From: a virus
Length of the DNA stretch: 43,897 bases
IMG/VR virus record: IMGVR_UViG_3300025115_000022
Location: 1 to 43,897 of that record
Direction: 5' to 3' (one strand)
Shown: positions 24,486 to 33,999 of the stretch, one piece after another
Layout: the number at the start of each line of letters is the position of its first letter
Position numbering within the stretch: position 1 is the first letter of the stretch
Notes under the pieces: generated by a model
Databases searched by the model: none
The model's input: only the letters and a program-made list of their open reading frames with translations
What the model was told of the DNA's origin: nothing
Position numbers and translations under genes: made by a program

Positions 24486-27190
24486 TTGAGGCGCTTCGGT
24501 TTGTAGCTCAGACCAAGGCTTTCGATTACGCCACACCAGTTCACACCTCCCACGGGTATGGTCCTGAACGTCAGGTTCAGCCAGTTCTTGCGTAGCGAGA
24601 CGCGAACCCTCTTGACGTTCGGGCCGTCCTTGGCGTCGAAGTACATGTCCTGCACCTGGGGCGGGAGCTGTGTGTACCAGACACCGATCCGCAGCTTCTC
24701 AGAGCCAGACCCATCGTAGTCGATGAAGAGGCTCTTGCCCTTCTTGATGATCTCGGCAGCGCCCATGGTGATGGGGCCAGTGCTGACCCCCCACTCGAAC
24801 GGGACGTTGACGCTCGGGTAGGAAGCAGTATACATCCTAATGGTATCAGAGACACCAGGGTTCCTGTTGACAACTGTTGAGATGTCGATACCGTCGACAC
24901 TGAAGAACCGCACCAATTCGCCCTGCATGGAATCGGCGGCCAGGTCATGGGTGTGCCACTGCCCACGGTCGAAGTCGAAGACCAGGACATTCTGGGCACC
25001 GTTACAGACCCAGAGCTGGCGCATGCCGGGCTTCCAGGCCAAGGTCACCTTGGCCTTGTCCATGAGCCTGTAGGTCTTGTGGATGGTGCGACCGTCGATC
25101 TCGCTGATCTTCTGAAGCTGCTCCCCGTTGAACCAGTAGATGTCAGTCGGGCTGCAGAAGAACACGCCGACGGCTGTCTCTACGACGGCCTTGCTGCTGA
25201 TACACCCGATGTCATTGAAGGACCCGATCTCGCGCCAGGACATGTCCGAGCCACTAGAGATATCCAGGATGTAGCTGGAGGTGCTGTGGAGCACCAGAAG
25301 CCTCCCGGAGAAGCTGGCGAGAGCAACACCATAGCCGTCATCTCTCGGGCCGTAGTCGATATAGTTCGACTTTCTAAACACCCGGTACTTGCGGAACTCA
25401 CTGTAGCACAATCTAGCTGGCCGACTCTCACCGTCCTGGTTGACGTTCAGACAAACCATGCGGCCAGCAGCAACAGTCGCCACTTTTGGTTTGACGACAC
25501 TCCATTCGTTTTCGTTGGCCCCGTTGATCTGCTCGAAAGAGAAGCCTGGGGTCGAGTCGTCAAGATACAGGAACAGCGGCTTCCTGTCTGCGCCCATTGC
25601 CGTTCCGGTCCCTGTGTATGTTAACCACGACAAAACGCCATGCGGCTTACCTTTGACACTGGGGTTTACCGCCTGAACGAAAGCAACACCACCAATATCA
25701 GACCATAGCTCCTTTGTTTTGTCCGCGTTCAGAAGGTTCGGGATATGTGAGTAGTAAACCGGGAACATGCTCTTCCCGCCACCAGAAATGGTTGGAGTCA
25801 TTTGAACCTGGTCATCCCAAAGGGCCACGGTCGCTGAGCCAGCTCCCGTGTCGTACTGATAGCCGAACACTCCAACAGATGTAAGTTTGTAATACCAGGC
25901 CGAGAGGTCGTCCTCGTCAAACTCAAGGGACCGCTCAGGGTCGTTAAGGTACCCGAGCCAATATGTGTGCGTTCCCATTCCAATGAGCGTTCTCGGGACA
26001 AATGTCATGCTGCCGCTTGTGTATCCAAGCCAACCAGTAGTCAGAGCCGCAAGCCCAACAAAAGTTCTTGCCTTGTTCCAGTAGAACAAACCTGGAGCAC
26101 CCATAGGCTGCCCACAGTCTGCCTGTGTCATGCCCTGTGGGTAGTCTGTCCCTTCCATTTCATACGGCTTGTTCAGTACGTCTTGCGAAAGAAGAGAGTC
26201 GGCGGCCACTGACCTTTCGCTCAGAACATTCGCAACGTAGATCTGCTCGTAAACGGCCTCTGGGGTTCCAGCATCGCTCACATACGCCGTTCTGCGATAA
26301 ACGTTGATCGCGGCTACTGAATCGGGAAGAGCTCTACTCACGGAAATGGTCGTCGCTATACCAACACCAAGATGGCTAATGGTTGCCAAGTTTCCAAAAT
26401 CAGTCCTGACCTGTACCGAGTTTGACATCGCGCTAACTGAGCCATCAATAAATTCGTATTGGACGGCAAACTCTGCGGCGTAAATGCCTTTTGCTGCAAC
26501 CAATGGAATATAGTCGGCAATATCCCTCGTGTCGCTAGTTAGCGAAGAGTACCTGAACGCGGCCATGACAACAGCATTCTTGTTCGGGAGGCAGAAGTGG
26601 TCGACAGCAGCGAGATACTCGGACCTGTTATCTGTCCGTGGCGGGCTGGCCGGAACAGTGTGTCCCACCATGGCCAGATGCAGCGTTGGTACGTCTTCAG
26701 TGTGATTAACCAGAACCCAGTGCCCAATTATTGGCTGCAAGGCGGCGTTGCTGTTGCCAGTACAATACAAGGGCGCTCTGAATCTATACTGAGTCTTAAT
26801 GAAAGACGCCGTGTGAATATGGTTCAGTTGCCCGGACGTCAGTGAGACCACATAGATGTCGTTGCCACGGCAGTACAGCTTTGAGTCGTAGTCAATACTG
26901 GCAAACGATAGCGTCTCTGTCGTGTTGAGCGTCTCGTCGTGAATCTGGATGCTGGTCCTGAACAAGCTAACACGAAGAACCTTGGTACTGTCCAGAGGGC
27001 CCGGGATGTACTGAACGTCGATCAAGCCAAGTGTCTGGATGTTCTTGTGCTGAACCAGCACATCTCTGGGCCGCAGGATACCGGGCCGATCCAACTCGAC
27101 GTTCAGAAGCTCACGAACGGTCTGGGGGCCGACGTCTCCATCAGTCTGGCCGCCTTCCCACCCGATCTGCCACAGCTGCTTCTCGGCCAT
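24482..27190 (-). CDS. Tail nozzle/stabilisation protein, beta-propeller-like
   Basis: A 902-residue protein. It is rich in beta strands with repeated GVALASFSGRLLVLHSTSSYIL-type blades, DIYWFNGEQLQKISEIDG and LRQLWVCNGAQNVLVFDFDRGQW, as in propeller-containing podoviral nozzle proteins (P22 gp10/T7 gp12-like role). The N-terminus (QTVRELLNVELDRPGILRPRD) fits the same family type. It would form the distal short tail tube that closes the portal channel and recognises the cell surface. It lies after three adaptor-like genes and before the internal proteins, the usual podovirus order. The family assignment is from layout and motifs. Confidence 0.7.
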   Translation of the reverse strand: MAEKQLWQIGWEGGQTDGDVGPQTVRELLNVELDRPGILRPRDVLVQHKNIQTLGLIDVQYIPGPLDSTKVLRVSLFRTSIQIHDETLNTTETLSFASIDYDSKLYCRGNDIYVVSLTSGQLNHIHTASFIKTQYRFRAPLYCTGNSNAALQPIIGHWVLVNHTEDVPTLHLAMVGHTVPASPPRTDNRSEYLAAVDHFCLPNKNAVVMAAFRYSSLTSDTRDIADYIPLVAAKGIYAAEFAVQYEFIDGSVSAMSNSVQVRTDFGNLATISHLGVGIATTISVSRALPDSVAAINVYRRTAYVSDAGTPEAVYEQIYVANVLSERSVAADSLLSQDVLNKPYEMEGTDYPQGMTQADCGQPMGAPGLFYWNKARTFVGLAALTTGWLGYTSGSMTFVPRTLIGMGTHTYWLGYLNDPERSLEFDEDDLSAWYYKLTSVGVFGYQYDTGAGSATVALWDDQVQMTPTISGGGKSMFPVYYSHIPNLLNADKTKELWSDIGGVAFVQAVNPSVKGKPHGVLSWLTYTGTGTAMGADRKPLFLYLDDSTPGFSFEQINGANENEWSVVKPKVATVAAGRMVCLNVNQDGESRPARLCYSEFRKYRVFRKSNYIDYGPRDDGYGVALASFSGRLLVLHSTSSYILDISSGSDMSWREIGSFNDIGCISSKAVVETAVGVFFCSPTDIYWFNGEQLQKISEIDGRTIHKTYRLMDKAKVTLAWKPGMRQLWVCNGAQNVLVFDFDRGQWHTHDLAADSMQGELVRFFSVDGIDISTVVNRNPGVSDTIRMYTASYPSVNVPFEWGVSTGPITMGAAEIIKKGKSLFIDYDGSGSEKLRIGVWYTQLPPQVQDMYFDAKDGPNVKRVRVSLRKNWLNLTFRTIPVGGVNWCGVIESLGLSYKPKRLK

Positions 27191-27852
27191 TATAGGTCCT
27201 CTCCAGTCATGCTCCCGATACTCTGAGTCGTGTCGTCGTTGAAGCTGGACCTGACCTCGGCCTCCTTGCGAACCGCCAGCTGGAGGAAGTACTGAGCCCT
27301 CTGGAAGTCGCCGATCTCCTCAGCCACCCTCTGGGCGCACCGATACCGAAAGACCGTCAGCGGGGCTCCTGTGAGCCCTGGGACGTAGGGAGGGCTGCCA
27401 GCGTAGCCAGTCGTAAAAGTGACCCTTGGGCAGCATTCCAAGTCCGCTCTTGTGTACGCGGGCGGCTTGAGAAACCCGATCACGCGGACATCACCAGCAC
27501 TCGGCCAGACCTTGAGAACGTTCTCATCCATCGACCAGAAGTAAGAAGACCCAGAGACGAATTGCCCGTTCGTGGCAATCAGGTGGGCCATGTCAGTCGC
27601 GTAGATCTTCGAGCACTGGATGTTGTTGACGTAGACGTACTGGGGCCTGATGTACGCGATCTTAACTGGCGTGGCCAAGGTGTTGTTGGCCAGCGTGTCG
27701 GTAATGCTGAGCTGTGCCGGGAAGACGTTGGCGCAGTAACGCATCTCGTCCGACATGATCTGCAGAATCGACTCGATGGACGACTTGTTGCCATCGGGGT
27801 CGCCAGCCATGCGCTGGATCTGCTGGAGCATGTTCTTGATCGTGATGCTCAT
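27190..27852 (-). CDS. Head-tail adaptor-like protein (third copy)
   Basis: A 220-residue protein. An N-terminal helical segment (IKNMLQQIQRMAGDPDGN, then SILQIMSDEMRYCANVF) precedes a beta-rich middle (VKIAYIRPQYVYVNNIQCSK, FWSMDENVLKVWPSAGDVRV) and a C-terminal helical tail. This layout is shared with the two genes upstream (28889-29515 and 27849-28889). It suggests three related ring proteins joining portal and nozzle. It overlaps the nozzle start and the previous stop by 1-4 bases. Confidence 0.58.
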   Translation of the reverse strand: MSITIKNMLQQIQRMAGDPDGNKSSIESILQIMSDEMRYCANVFPAQLSITDTLANNTLATPVKIAYIRPQYVYVNNIQCSKIYATDMAHLIATNGQFVSGSSYFWSMDENVLKVWPSAGDVRVIGFLKPPAYTRADLECCPRVTFTTGYAGSPPYVPGLTGAPLTVFRYRCAQRVAEEIGDFQRAQYFLQLAVRKEAEVRSSFNDDTTQSIGSMTGEDL

Positions 27853-28889
27853 GTGTTCTCCTTGGTCGTGACACCAAGCATCTGCATCGTCTGGATGAAG
27901 TCCTGACGATAGAGTTGAGAGCGATTACCGTCGCCCAGCTTGAGCCAGAGGTTCGACAGGGCAAGGGACACAGTCGGGGTGTCCCATCTGTCGTTCAGGT
28001 AGCCGGCAGAAACGTCATTGGCGTAGCTGGTATACCCTGGCCAAAGCAGCAGGATCGGCGAGTTTGTCTTTGTGCCATCGGCTGGCTTGGACATCAGGAC
28101 TCTACCGCGCCATACAGCGGGAGCAGGGGGAGTGGTTGTATCGACGTCATAGAGGTCTAGAATCCTGGCCACAACGGTGTCCAAGACGATGTCCCCGTTC
28201 AAGCCCCCGACGCCCTGAACACAGACCCCGCCGATATACTGCGCGTAGTCGGCGGCGTAGTCAACAGTAAAGCCCTTTGACGTCAGCCTGACGATCGGAT
28301 CGCCATCCGTCGTGTCGGCATTTAGGAGCAACCCTCTCCCGGCATACCCTCCAGCGTCAGGCGGGCTCTGGATGTCCCTCTTATAGAGAATCTTATGTGG
28401 AGTACCGGTAGCGTAGCCGCCGACTGGGTTGAAGGCATTCACGTTGTAGTTCGTGTAAAACAGGCTGCCAACAGACATGTAGATCAGATCGGCATTGGCC
28501 GTGTTACTGTCGCCAATTCTCGTCCAGAACTCTCTCGGCTGGACTTCACGGACAGGGATAACCCTGGGAGTGGGCCTCGCCTGCTCCTGGCCAAAGCCGT
28601 GAGCCTGGATACCAGTATCGGCATACACGCCGACGATCTGCAGGCAGCCATAAGGCTTGTTCCAGGCCGCGCCGCCCTGAGAGAGGAGACCAACAACCGA
28701 GTTGCCGGAACCAAAGCTATTCATTGTCGGAGTCGCCATCTCAAGGATCTCTTCCACCATTTCGGCGGGGCAGATGGCTGCGATCTGGCGCTGTGCGGCA
28801 ATGACGGAGTTCAGGATCTCCCAGTCAGACACCTTGGCGGCTTCTTGGCCAAGGCCCTCATAGACGGCTGTCTTGAGAACGCTGAGCAT
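27849..28889 (-). CDS. Head-tail adaptor-like protein (second, longer copy)
   Basis: A 346-residue protein starting at ATG 28889, which shares one base with the previous stop. The helical N-terminus (LKTAVYEGLGQEAAKVSDWEI, SVIAAQRQIAAICPAEM) and the beta-rich core match the layout of its two neighbours. An insertion of about 100 Gly/Thr/Asn-rich residues may be an exposed loop. The likely role is a connector or tail-ring protein. The function is inferred from order and fold pattern. Confidence 0.58.
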   Translation of the reverse strand: MLSVLKTAVYEGLGQEAAKVSDWEILNSVIAAQRQIAAICPAEMVEEILEMATPTMNSFGSGNSVVGLLSQGGAAWNKPYGCLQIVGVYADTGIQAHGFGQEQARPTPRVIPVREVQPREFWTRIGDSNTANADLIYMSVGSLFYTNYNVNAFNPVGGYATGTPHKILYKRDIQSPPDAGGYAGRGLLLNADTTDGDPIVRLTSKGFTVDYAADYAQYIGGVCVQGVGGLNGDIVLDTVVARILDLYDVDTTTPPAPAVWRGRVLMSKPADGTKTNSPILLLWPGYTSYANDVSAGYLNDRWDTPTVSLALSNLWLKLGDGNRSQLYRQDFIQTMQMLGVTTKENT

Positions 28890-29515
28890 TAGTACCTACC
28901 TGCCAGTGTGCCGCGACCAGAGATGATCTGGACCTTCTCCTGCCACCTCTTGGCCGCCTGTTCAGACTGTTCCGGCTCTTCGTCCTGGTACTTCGCCTTC
29001 ATGGTAGCGTACTCGACAAGGAGCCCAAGCCAGTTCTCTGGCGGCCTCCCGTGGGCAGAACCAACCCACAATACAGGGTCAAAATCACAGGCTCTAATGT
29101 ACCTGATGGTGGTGCTTTCCGTCGTAGCGGGGTAGAAGTTCATGTTGAGCGAGTTCGGGCCGCCACTAAGCGTATAGGCTGGCCTCGACTCGCTGTGGAC
29201 GAGGAGCCCAAGACGCCTGTGCCTGGCGAGCTGCTCGACAGTCAGGGGAGTAGCAGAAAAACTTCCGCGTTGAACATAGGAAATCCTGACAATGGCAGAG
29301 TTAAGGTTTACGCTTGGTCCGACAGACTGCCCGGTGTAGTACGAGTTCTCAAAGACGGTCAGCTGCTCGTCTGGAAGCAGCTGGATCATCATGTTGGTGG
29401 CCTCAAGGACCCAGCCAGCAACCTGATCCTGTGTTGGCGTGCTGTTGTCGTCGATCTCAGACAGATCGAGATTGGCAGCCACGCCGTCCTTGATATCAGA
29501 GAACAGAACCGACAT
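28889..29515 (-). CDS. Head-tail adaptor-like protein (first copy)
   Basis: A 208-residue protein. ATG 29515 follows AAAGGAGGGCC. It has an N-terminal acidic helical pair (LSEIDDNSTPTQDQVAGWVLE), beta strands (SAIVRISYVQRGSF, LNMNFYPATTESTTIRYIRA) and a C-terminal helix (QSEQAAKRWQEKVQII). This is the pattern of podovirus/siphovirus adaptor proteins that sit on the portal. It is the first gene after the capsid, separated from it by a strong palindromic hairpin. The family is not certain. Confidence 0.6.
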   Translation of the reverse strand: MSVLFSDIKDGVAANLDLSEIDDNSTPTQDQVAGWVLEATNMMIQLLPDEQLTVFENSYYTGQSVGPSVNLNSAIVRISYVQRGSFSATPLTVEQLARHRRLGLLVHSESRPAYTLSGGPNSLNMNFYPATTESTTIRYIRACDFDPVLWVGSAHGRPPENWLGLLVEYATMKAKYQDEEPEQSEQAAKRWQEKVQIISGRGTLAGRY

Positions 29516-29530
29516 GGCCCTCCTTTGGGT

Positions 29531-29556
29531 GGGGAGGGGTATATATACCCCTCCCC
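29531..29556 (-). terminator. 26-bp perfect palindrome after the major capsid gene
   Basis: A perfectly self-complementary sequence: GGGGAGGGGTATA and its complement, 13 bases each side. It lies 10 bases past the capsid stop and just before the ribosome site of the next gene. As RNA it gives an 11-bp G/C-rich stem with a TATA loop. There is no T-run after it on the minus strand, so it is probably a partial terminator or an mRNA-stabilising/processing hairpin that raises capsid expression. It works equally on both strands. Confidence 0.62.
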
Positions 29557-29566
29557 TTCGACGTCA

Positions 29567-31225
29567 CTAGACCAGCTTCAGGATCGCATGAGCGGACTCA
29601 TGGCGGCACTCGAAGCCGAGTTCGGTCAGGTAGTAGTCAATCTGACCGTCCACGGTGCCGTCACCGCAGTTGGCCTTCAGGAAGGTGTCCCGCAGGGGAC
29701 GGACTTCGAGATGGTTGAAGTCGACGACCAGTGCGTAGTCCTCGTAGATGCCACGGAAGTGCGGCATGTCGACGAAGTGCAGGTCACCGTAGGGCGTCTC
29801 CAGCGTGCTGACCTTGACACCGAGGCGGCCATCCTTCTGGCCGATGTTGCCCCAGCGGTAGGATCCGCCAGAAGTGCCACCACTGTACCCAACTTCCTGC
29901 TTGAAGGCCATCTCGGCCAGGGCCCCACGCCACTTCCGGCTGGCGAACACGATCTTCGAGCTCGACGGAGTGTCCACCGTGTCCTCGAAGATGCGCGAAG
30001 CCAGGGTGTTCAGCGTGCTCATCGTGGCCGAAGCGTAGGCGAACTGGAACGCACTGTCGATGTCCGCATTCTTCGTCACGATGAAGCCAGCCGTGGCAGC
30101 GGTCGTCTTGCCGACGCCAAGACCCTTGAACCGCGTCAGCGGGTTCTCGTAGGTCTCGGTGCCGATGACGCCCCAGGCCGTACCCTCGGTACCACCACCC
30201 TGGAACAGGATGGCACGCTCGATGTCGACCTTGTGCTGGATGGCCTTGCGGTAGCGCAGCTTGGCCAGCTCCTCGCCGCCATACAGCTTCACGGCCTGCA
30301 GGGTGTTGCTGATCGAGTACGGAGTCTTGAAGATCTGGACGTAGTTCTTGAACGAACGGATCCGCTTGCGGCTCTCGTTCGGCAGACCACTGCCCTGAGC
30401 GTAGCCCTTCAGATGCTCGTTCGGCGTCACGACCGAGACGTAGGTCGACATGGTCGCGATAGAGGCAGTGAACAGAGCATGAAGGACGGCCTGCGTGATC
30501 GTCTTCATGGCCGTAGTGGCCGTGCCGTTGTTCGAGGTGGTGTTCCAGTACGGGAAGATTTCGCGGAGGTAGTTGTTGTTCTGGCCCCCGGCGCAACTCT
30601 GGCCGACGCCGAGCAGCGTACCGTTGTTGACCGTTCCAGCAGTGTCGTCCGCGATGATCAGTTCGTTGATCAACGTGCGGGCGGTGCCGCCAACGTCGGT
30701 AACAGTCCGCTTGTTCGGGCCGACGGACAGGCCGTAGGCGGTCGGAATCAGCAGCAGGCGACCAACAACAGCATTCGAGGTGTTGCGGGTCTCAAGCTGC
30801 ATGTAGATCACCGGAGCAGCCGGAACCGTGGTGGCGGCAGCCTGGGTGATGGCGTCAGCAAGGGGAGCGCCCTCGAACGCCTGCCAGTCGCCACCCTGGA
30901 GCATCTGCAGAGTGAAGAAGGCGTTGCCAGTGTTCGCGGTACGCTTCAGCGTGGCCTTGATGTCGCGCTGCAGGAAGAGCTCGTCTTCCATCCAGCTGAA
31001 ATCGATGCCATGCGTCGGGTTCTTGCGAACCATGGACATCCACGAGAAGAACGGGGTCGCATCCGCACCGAACAGATGGATGTTCTCCTTCATGTCCAGA
31101 ACGAATTGGGCGTCAGACACGAAGTCACTGCCGTAGCCATAGAAGTTGTCGAGGTTCGTCGCCCCGCCAACGTTATAGCCACGATCGGCAGCCCAGGTGC
31201 CGGGAGGAACATAGGGATTTGCCAA
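29567..31225 (-). CDS. Major capsid protein (HK97-fold, DUF5309-like)
   Basis: A 552-residue protein following the scaffold-like gene and followed by the adaptors. It contains segments expected of HK97-type capsids. These are a long N-arm (GATPFFSWMSMVRKNPT region), an E-loop/P-domain helix region (ESRKRIRSFKNYVQIFK, EELAKLRYRKAIQHKVDIERAI) and a C-terminal LEVRPLRDTFLKANCGD then TELGFECRHESAHAILKL. That C-terminus resembles DUF5309-type capsid proteins. The N-terminus may be processed, but no protease gene is seen beside it. Its position and the hairpin behind it suggest the highest expression in the operon. Confidence 0.82.
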   Translation of the reverse strand: MANPYVPPGTWAADRGYNVGGATNLDNFYGYGSDFVSDAQFVLDMKENIHLFGADATPFFSWMSMVRKNPTHGIDFSWMEDELFLQRDIKATLKRTANTGNAFFTLQMLQGGDWQAFEGAPLADAITQAAATTVPAAPVIYMQLETRNTSNAVVGRLLLIPTAYGLSVGPNKRTVTDVGGTARTLINELIIADDTAGTVNNGTLLGVGQSCAGGQNNNYLREIFPYWNTTSNNGTATTAMKTITQAVLHALFTASIATMSTYVSVVTPNEHLKGYAQGSGLPNESRKRIRSFKNYVQIFKTPYSISNTLQAVKLYGGEELAKLRYRKAIQHKVDIERAILFQGGGTEGTAWGVIGTETYENPLTRFKGLGVGKTTAATAGFIVTKNADIDSAFQFAYASATMSTLNTLASRIFEDTVDTPSSSKIVFASRKWRGALAEMAFKQEVGYSGGTSGGSYRWGNIGQKDGRLGVKVSTLETPYGDLHFVDMPHFRGIYEDYALVVDFNHLEVRPLRDTFLKANCGDGTVDGQIDYYLTELGFECRHESAHAILKLV

Positions 31226-31245
31226 CTTTGTCTCCTGTTCGCAGG

Positions 31246-31959
31246 CTAGAAGATGTCGTTAGGATTACCGACAAACTTCACGCCGTCTCTCATGCCAATA
31301 GCCTTCTTGGTATCCGGGCGGTCGGTGCTTCCACCAACAGCGGCAATCGGAAGACCAGAAGGCCCCTTTTCTTTGGGAACGGGCTTGGGAGCAGGCTTCT
31401 CATCGGCACTCGAGCGCTTCTCGTAGCTTTCAAACGCCGCATACAGATCCTCAACCGTCAATCCAGACGGGTTGTTCGTCCAAGCGACAAATTTGTCCGC
31501 CAGGTACTCGGGCACCCCACGGGTGGAGAGTACGTTCATGAAGTTCTTGAGCTCGATTCTCCGCGTTGCTTCCATCTCACCACGTTGACGAGCGGCCTCT
31601 TCCCGTTCGGCCTGAGTTGGCTCAGCCGTTTCTTTCGGAGACCGTCTTTTTGGTTCGTCATCGTCATCGTCGACGAAGAGCGACTGGCGCACTTCGACCG
31701 ATTCTCCGGCGATGTGCTTCTCGAGCACATCAACCAAGCTGGAGTCCTGCTCCAGCCTTGCAATGATGCCCTGGTAGCGGGCAGCAGAGCTGTACTTTTC
31801 CTGAAGGGCCTGGAGCTGGGCCTTGTAGAACCTCGCTCCACGCTCCTCGTGCTCTTCCTCGGTCGCCGCAGGCTCCTTTGACTTGGGCTCAGGGGCGCTA
31901 GTCGGAGTTTCTGCTGGCAACGGCTCGTCTTGCATCCAGCTCGGCTCGTTCGCGTTCAA
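31246..31959 (-). CDS. Scaffolding protein
   Basis: A 237-residue, highly charged, mostly helical protein between portal and capsid, the usual scaffold position. It has a Pro/Glu-rich N-terminus, a helical centre (RFYKAQLQALQEKYSSAARY), an acidic stretch (VDDDDDEPKRR), a long Glu/Arg helix (QAEREEAARQRGEMEATRRI) and a basic C-terminus (DTKKAIGMRDGVKF). A basic C-terminus of this kind often binds capsid in P22-like scaffolds. It overlaps the portal end by 62 bases in another frame. Confidence 0.72.
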   Translation of the reverse strand: MNANEPSWMQDEPLPAETPTSAPEPKSKEPAATEEEHEERGARFYKAQLQALQEKYSSAARYQGIIARLEQDSSLVDVLEKHIAGESVEVRQSLFVDDDDDEPKRRSPKETAEPTQAEREEAARQRGEMEATRRIELKNFMNVLSTRGVPEYLADKFVAWTNNPSGLTVEDLYAAFESYEKRSSADEKPAPKPVPKEKGPSGLPIAAVGGSTDRPDTKKAIGMRDGVKFVGNPNDIF

Positions 31960-33916
31960 TGTCTGCCTCCAATTCAGCCCTCATTTTCATGAGGCGGGCC
32001 TCATCTGTCGTCCGTGCCTTGATCAGAGCCACTTCGGCAGCGGCCTTCTCCTTGGTAAGTGCAACGGACGCTCTCGCAGCAGCAATCTCCTGTTTGATCT
32101 GATTGTCTGCGGCTCCCTGGGCAATGATCGTCCTGACATTGCCATCCTTGATCTTCTCGAGTTCTCCCTGAGCCCCGAGATGAACCTCGGCCTGCTGCAG
32201 CTGACGACGAAGCGTCTGGTTGAGGCCCTCGAGATTCTTAAGCGTGTCCTGGAGCTGGGCAATCTGCGAGGACATCTGGGCCTGTTCGCTCATGCGAGAA
32301 CGAAGCTCTTCGATGTCCGGGATATCCAGCCGCTTCCAGACCTCTTCCTTGTCCACCAGACCAAGCTGGTAGAAGTCCTGCATCATCTGGGCCATGGCCA
32401 TACGGTTGGTCGGCATCGTGGTACCGTCAGCGACGATCAAGTCGTACTTGCCGACCGTGACGTCGTTGAAGCTCTTCACGCGGCCAGTGAACTCGTCCAT
32501 GACCATGTCGTTGGCCAGCGACCGCTTGATGGTCTCGTTGGTCTCGCCAACAACACGCAGAACCTTCATCGGCGAGTATGACTGCTGGATCAACTGCATG
32601 ACGGCAATGCCAAGCATCCGCAGCCCATGACGAGCGTGCTTCGCCTTGTACTGAATCTTCTGCTGCCCGCGCTCCTCAAGGGCCAGCAGACCACGATAGG
32701 TCTCTGGAGCGTCCTGGTTACTCCCCATCATGTTCGAGAACACGCTGAGGGAGTACTCGATGTCGCCCTTGGCCTCTTGTTCAAGGGCCACCCAGGCGGG
32801 CGACAAGGGGGCGGGCAGCAGAGGCTGGGGGACCTGGCCGTTGACTTCCAGGTACTCCAGCAGATATCCAGGAGTCGTTCCACGAAGCTCGAAGTCCTGT
32901 TTGTTGGGAATCGAGCCCTTCGGGGCCATCATGCGGAAGTTGCCGCTCAAGGTGGCGTTGTGCAGCATGATCGACCGACGCTTGTTGGTCTCTTGCTGCA
33001 TTCCGATGATGACGGCTACGTCGCCAACAGGGTACGGGTTCCGCCTGTGATGCAGGTAGAACGAGATGATTGGATAAACATCCATCTGGAGAATGTACTT
33101 CTCCAGCATGAGATCAGGCCCGACTGAAACATGCACCTCGACGATTGTGTCCCAGACCTCTGTCGAGCGGATGGCCGACTCAGGGTTCTTCAGCTGATCC
33201 TCATACCCCTCAGGCAGGTAGCTGGTCTTGAAAGTCTTGCCCCTGGTGGCATCGAAGATCTTGTAGCGCCTGACGCGGACCTTCTCGTAGCGCTCGATGA
33301 CACGAACCTTGTCGGACCCCTCCATGGCGCTCTGGAAGTCGACCTTGGCGATGGCACTGCTGATCTCAGTGTTCGGCAGCGTGGTCGGCTTGTCGGCGGA
33401 GCCAGCAGCCTCGCTTGGGGCATCGTCGATCTTCTCGGCATGGTTCGGGTACATGAACTTCAGGGCAGCCTTATCGATCACCCTGGAGACGATGATGTAC
33501 CGAGCGTCCGAGAGATCGATGTTGCGGCTGTTGGGATCAGGGTAGACGTCCCACGGCGGCAGGCTCTTGATCATGACCTCGCCACGGCTCTCGTCGGCGT
33601 AGGGGTCGATGTAGGCCTGCATGTAGCCAGCGCCCATGACGAAGTAGTCCTGCATCGTCTGTTGGTACTCGCTGTCGCCGTTGCTGATGTGCCAGACATG
33701 CTGGGCTGCGTCATTGTAGATCTGCGCCACACGAACGTCGGCATCGTCATCAACCGGAAAGTACCGGAACGTCGGACGCTTCGCCAGGAACATCGACATT
33801 TCCTGCTGGATCACGGGCATGGTGCGGTTGACCACCAGCGGAGCCATGCCACGCTTCGTCAGCTCGTCGATCTCCTTCTTGGTCCATTGGACGCCGTAGA
33901 AGAAGTCCTCATGCAA
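31898..33916 (-). CDS. Portal protein, start uncertain
   Basis: A 672-residue protein from TTG 33916. The P22/podovirus-type portal pattern is clear: HEDFFYGVQWTKKEID, PLVVNRTMPVIQQEM, then PPWDVYPDPNSRNIDLSDAR, and a coiled-coil C-terminus (QLQDTLKNLEGLNQTLRRQ). It forms the twelve-subunit DNA channel that TerL docks to. The frame continues upstream with portal-like sequence (LSWQLFLEYQAQREEWAKN) but has no ATG, GTG or TTG there. CTG codons at 34015 (AAAGGGAA in front) or 33979 may be the real start. The end overlaps the scaffold gene. Confidence 0.85.
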   Translation of the reverse strand: MHEDFFYGVQWTKKEIDELTKRGMAPLVVNRTMPVIQQEMSMFLAKRPTFRYFPVDDDADVRVAQIYNDAAQHVWHISNGDSEYQQTMQDYFVMGAGYMQAYIDPYADESRGEVMIKSLPPWDVYPDPNSRNIDLSDARYIIVSRVIDKAALKFMYPNHAEKIDDAPSEAAGSADKPTTLPNTEISSAIAKVDFQSAMEGSDKVRVIERYEKVRVRRYKIFDATRGKTFKTSYLPEGYEDQLKNPESAIRSTEVWDTIVEVHVSVGPDLMLEKYILQMDVYPIISFYLHHRRNPYPVGDVAVIIGMQQETNKRRSIMLHNATLSGNFRMMAPKGSIPNKQDFELRGTTPGYLLEYLEVNGQVPQPLLPAPLSPAWVALEQEAKGDIEYSLSVFSNMMGSNQDAPETYRGLLALEERGQQKIQYKAKHARHGLRMLGIAVMQLIQQSYSPMKVLRVVGETNETIKRSLANDMVMDEFTGRVKSFNDVTVGKYDLIVADGTTMPTNRMAMAQMMQDFYQLGLVDKEEVWKRLDIPDIEELRSRMSEQAQMSSQIAQLQDTLKNLEGLNQTLRRQLQQAEVHLGAQGELEKIKDGNVRTIIAQGAADNQIKQEIAAARASVALTKEKAAAEVALIKARTTDEARLMKMRAELEADIERERAELDARRAVASRNSD

Positions 33917-33999
33917 AGCGGCATTCTTGGCCCACTCTTCCCGCTGGGCCTGGTATTCCAGGAACAGTTGCCAGCTCAGACGAGCCGGACTCTGGGGGC

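Noticed and set aside
29051-31249. 732-codon plus-strand frame opposite the capsid gene
   Set aside because: It is an antisense shadow of the capsid and adaptor genes, with biased Val/Arg/Gly composition and no initiation signal.
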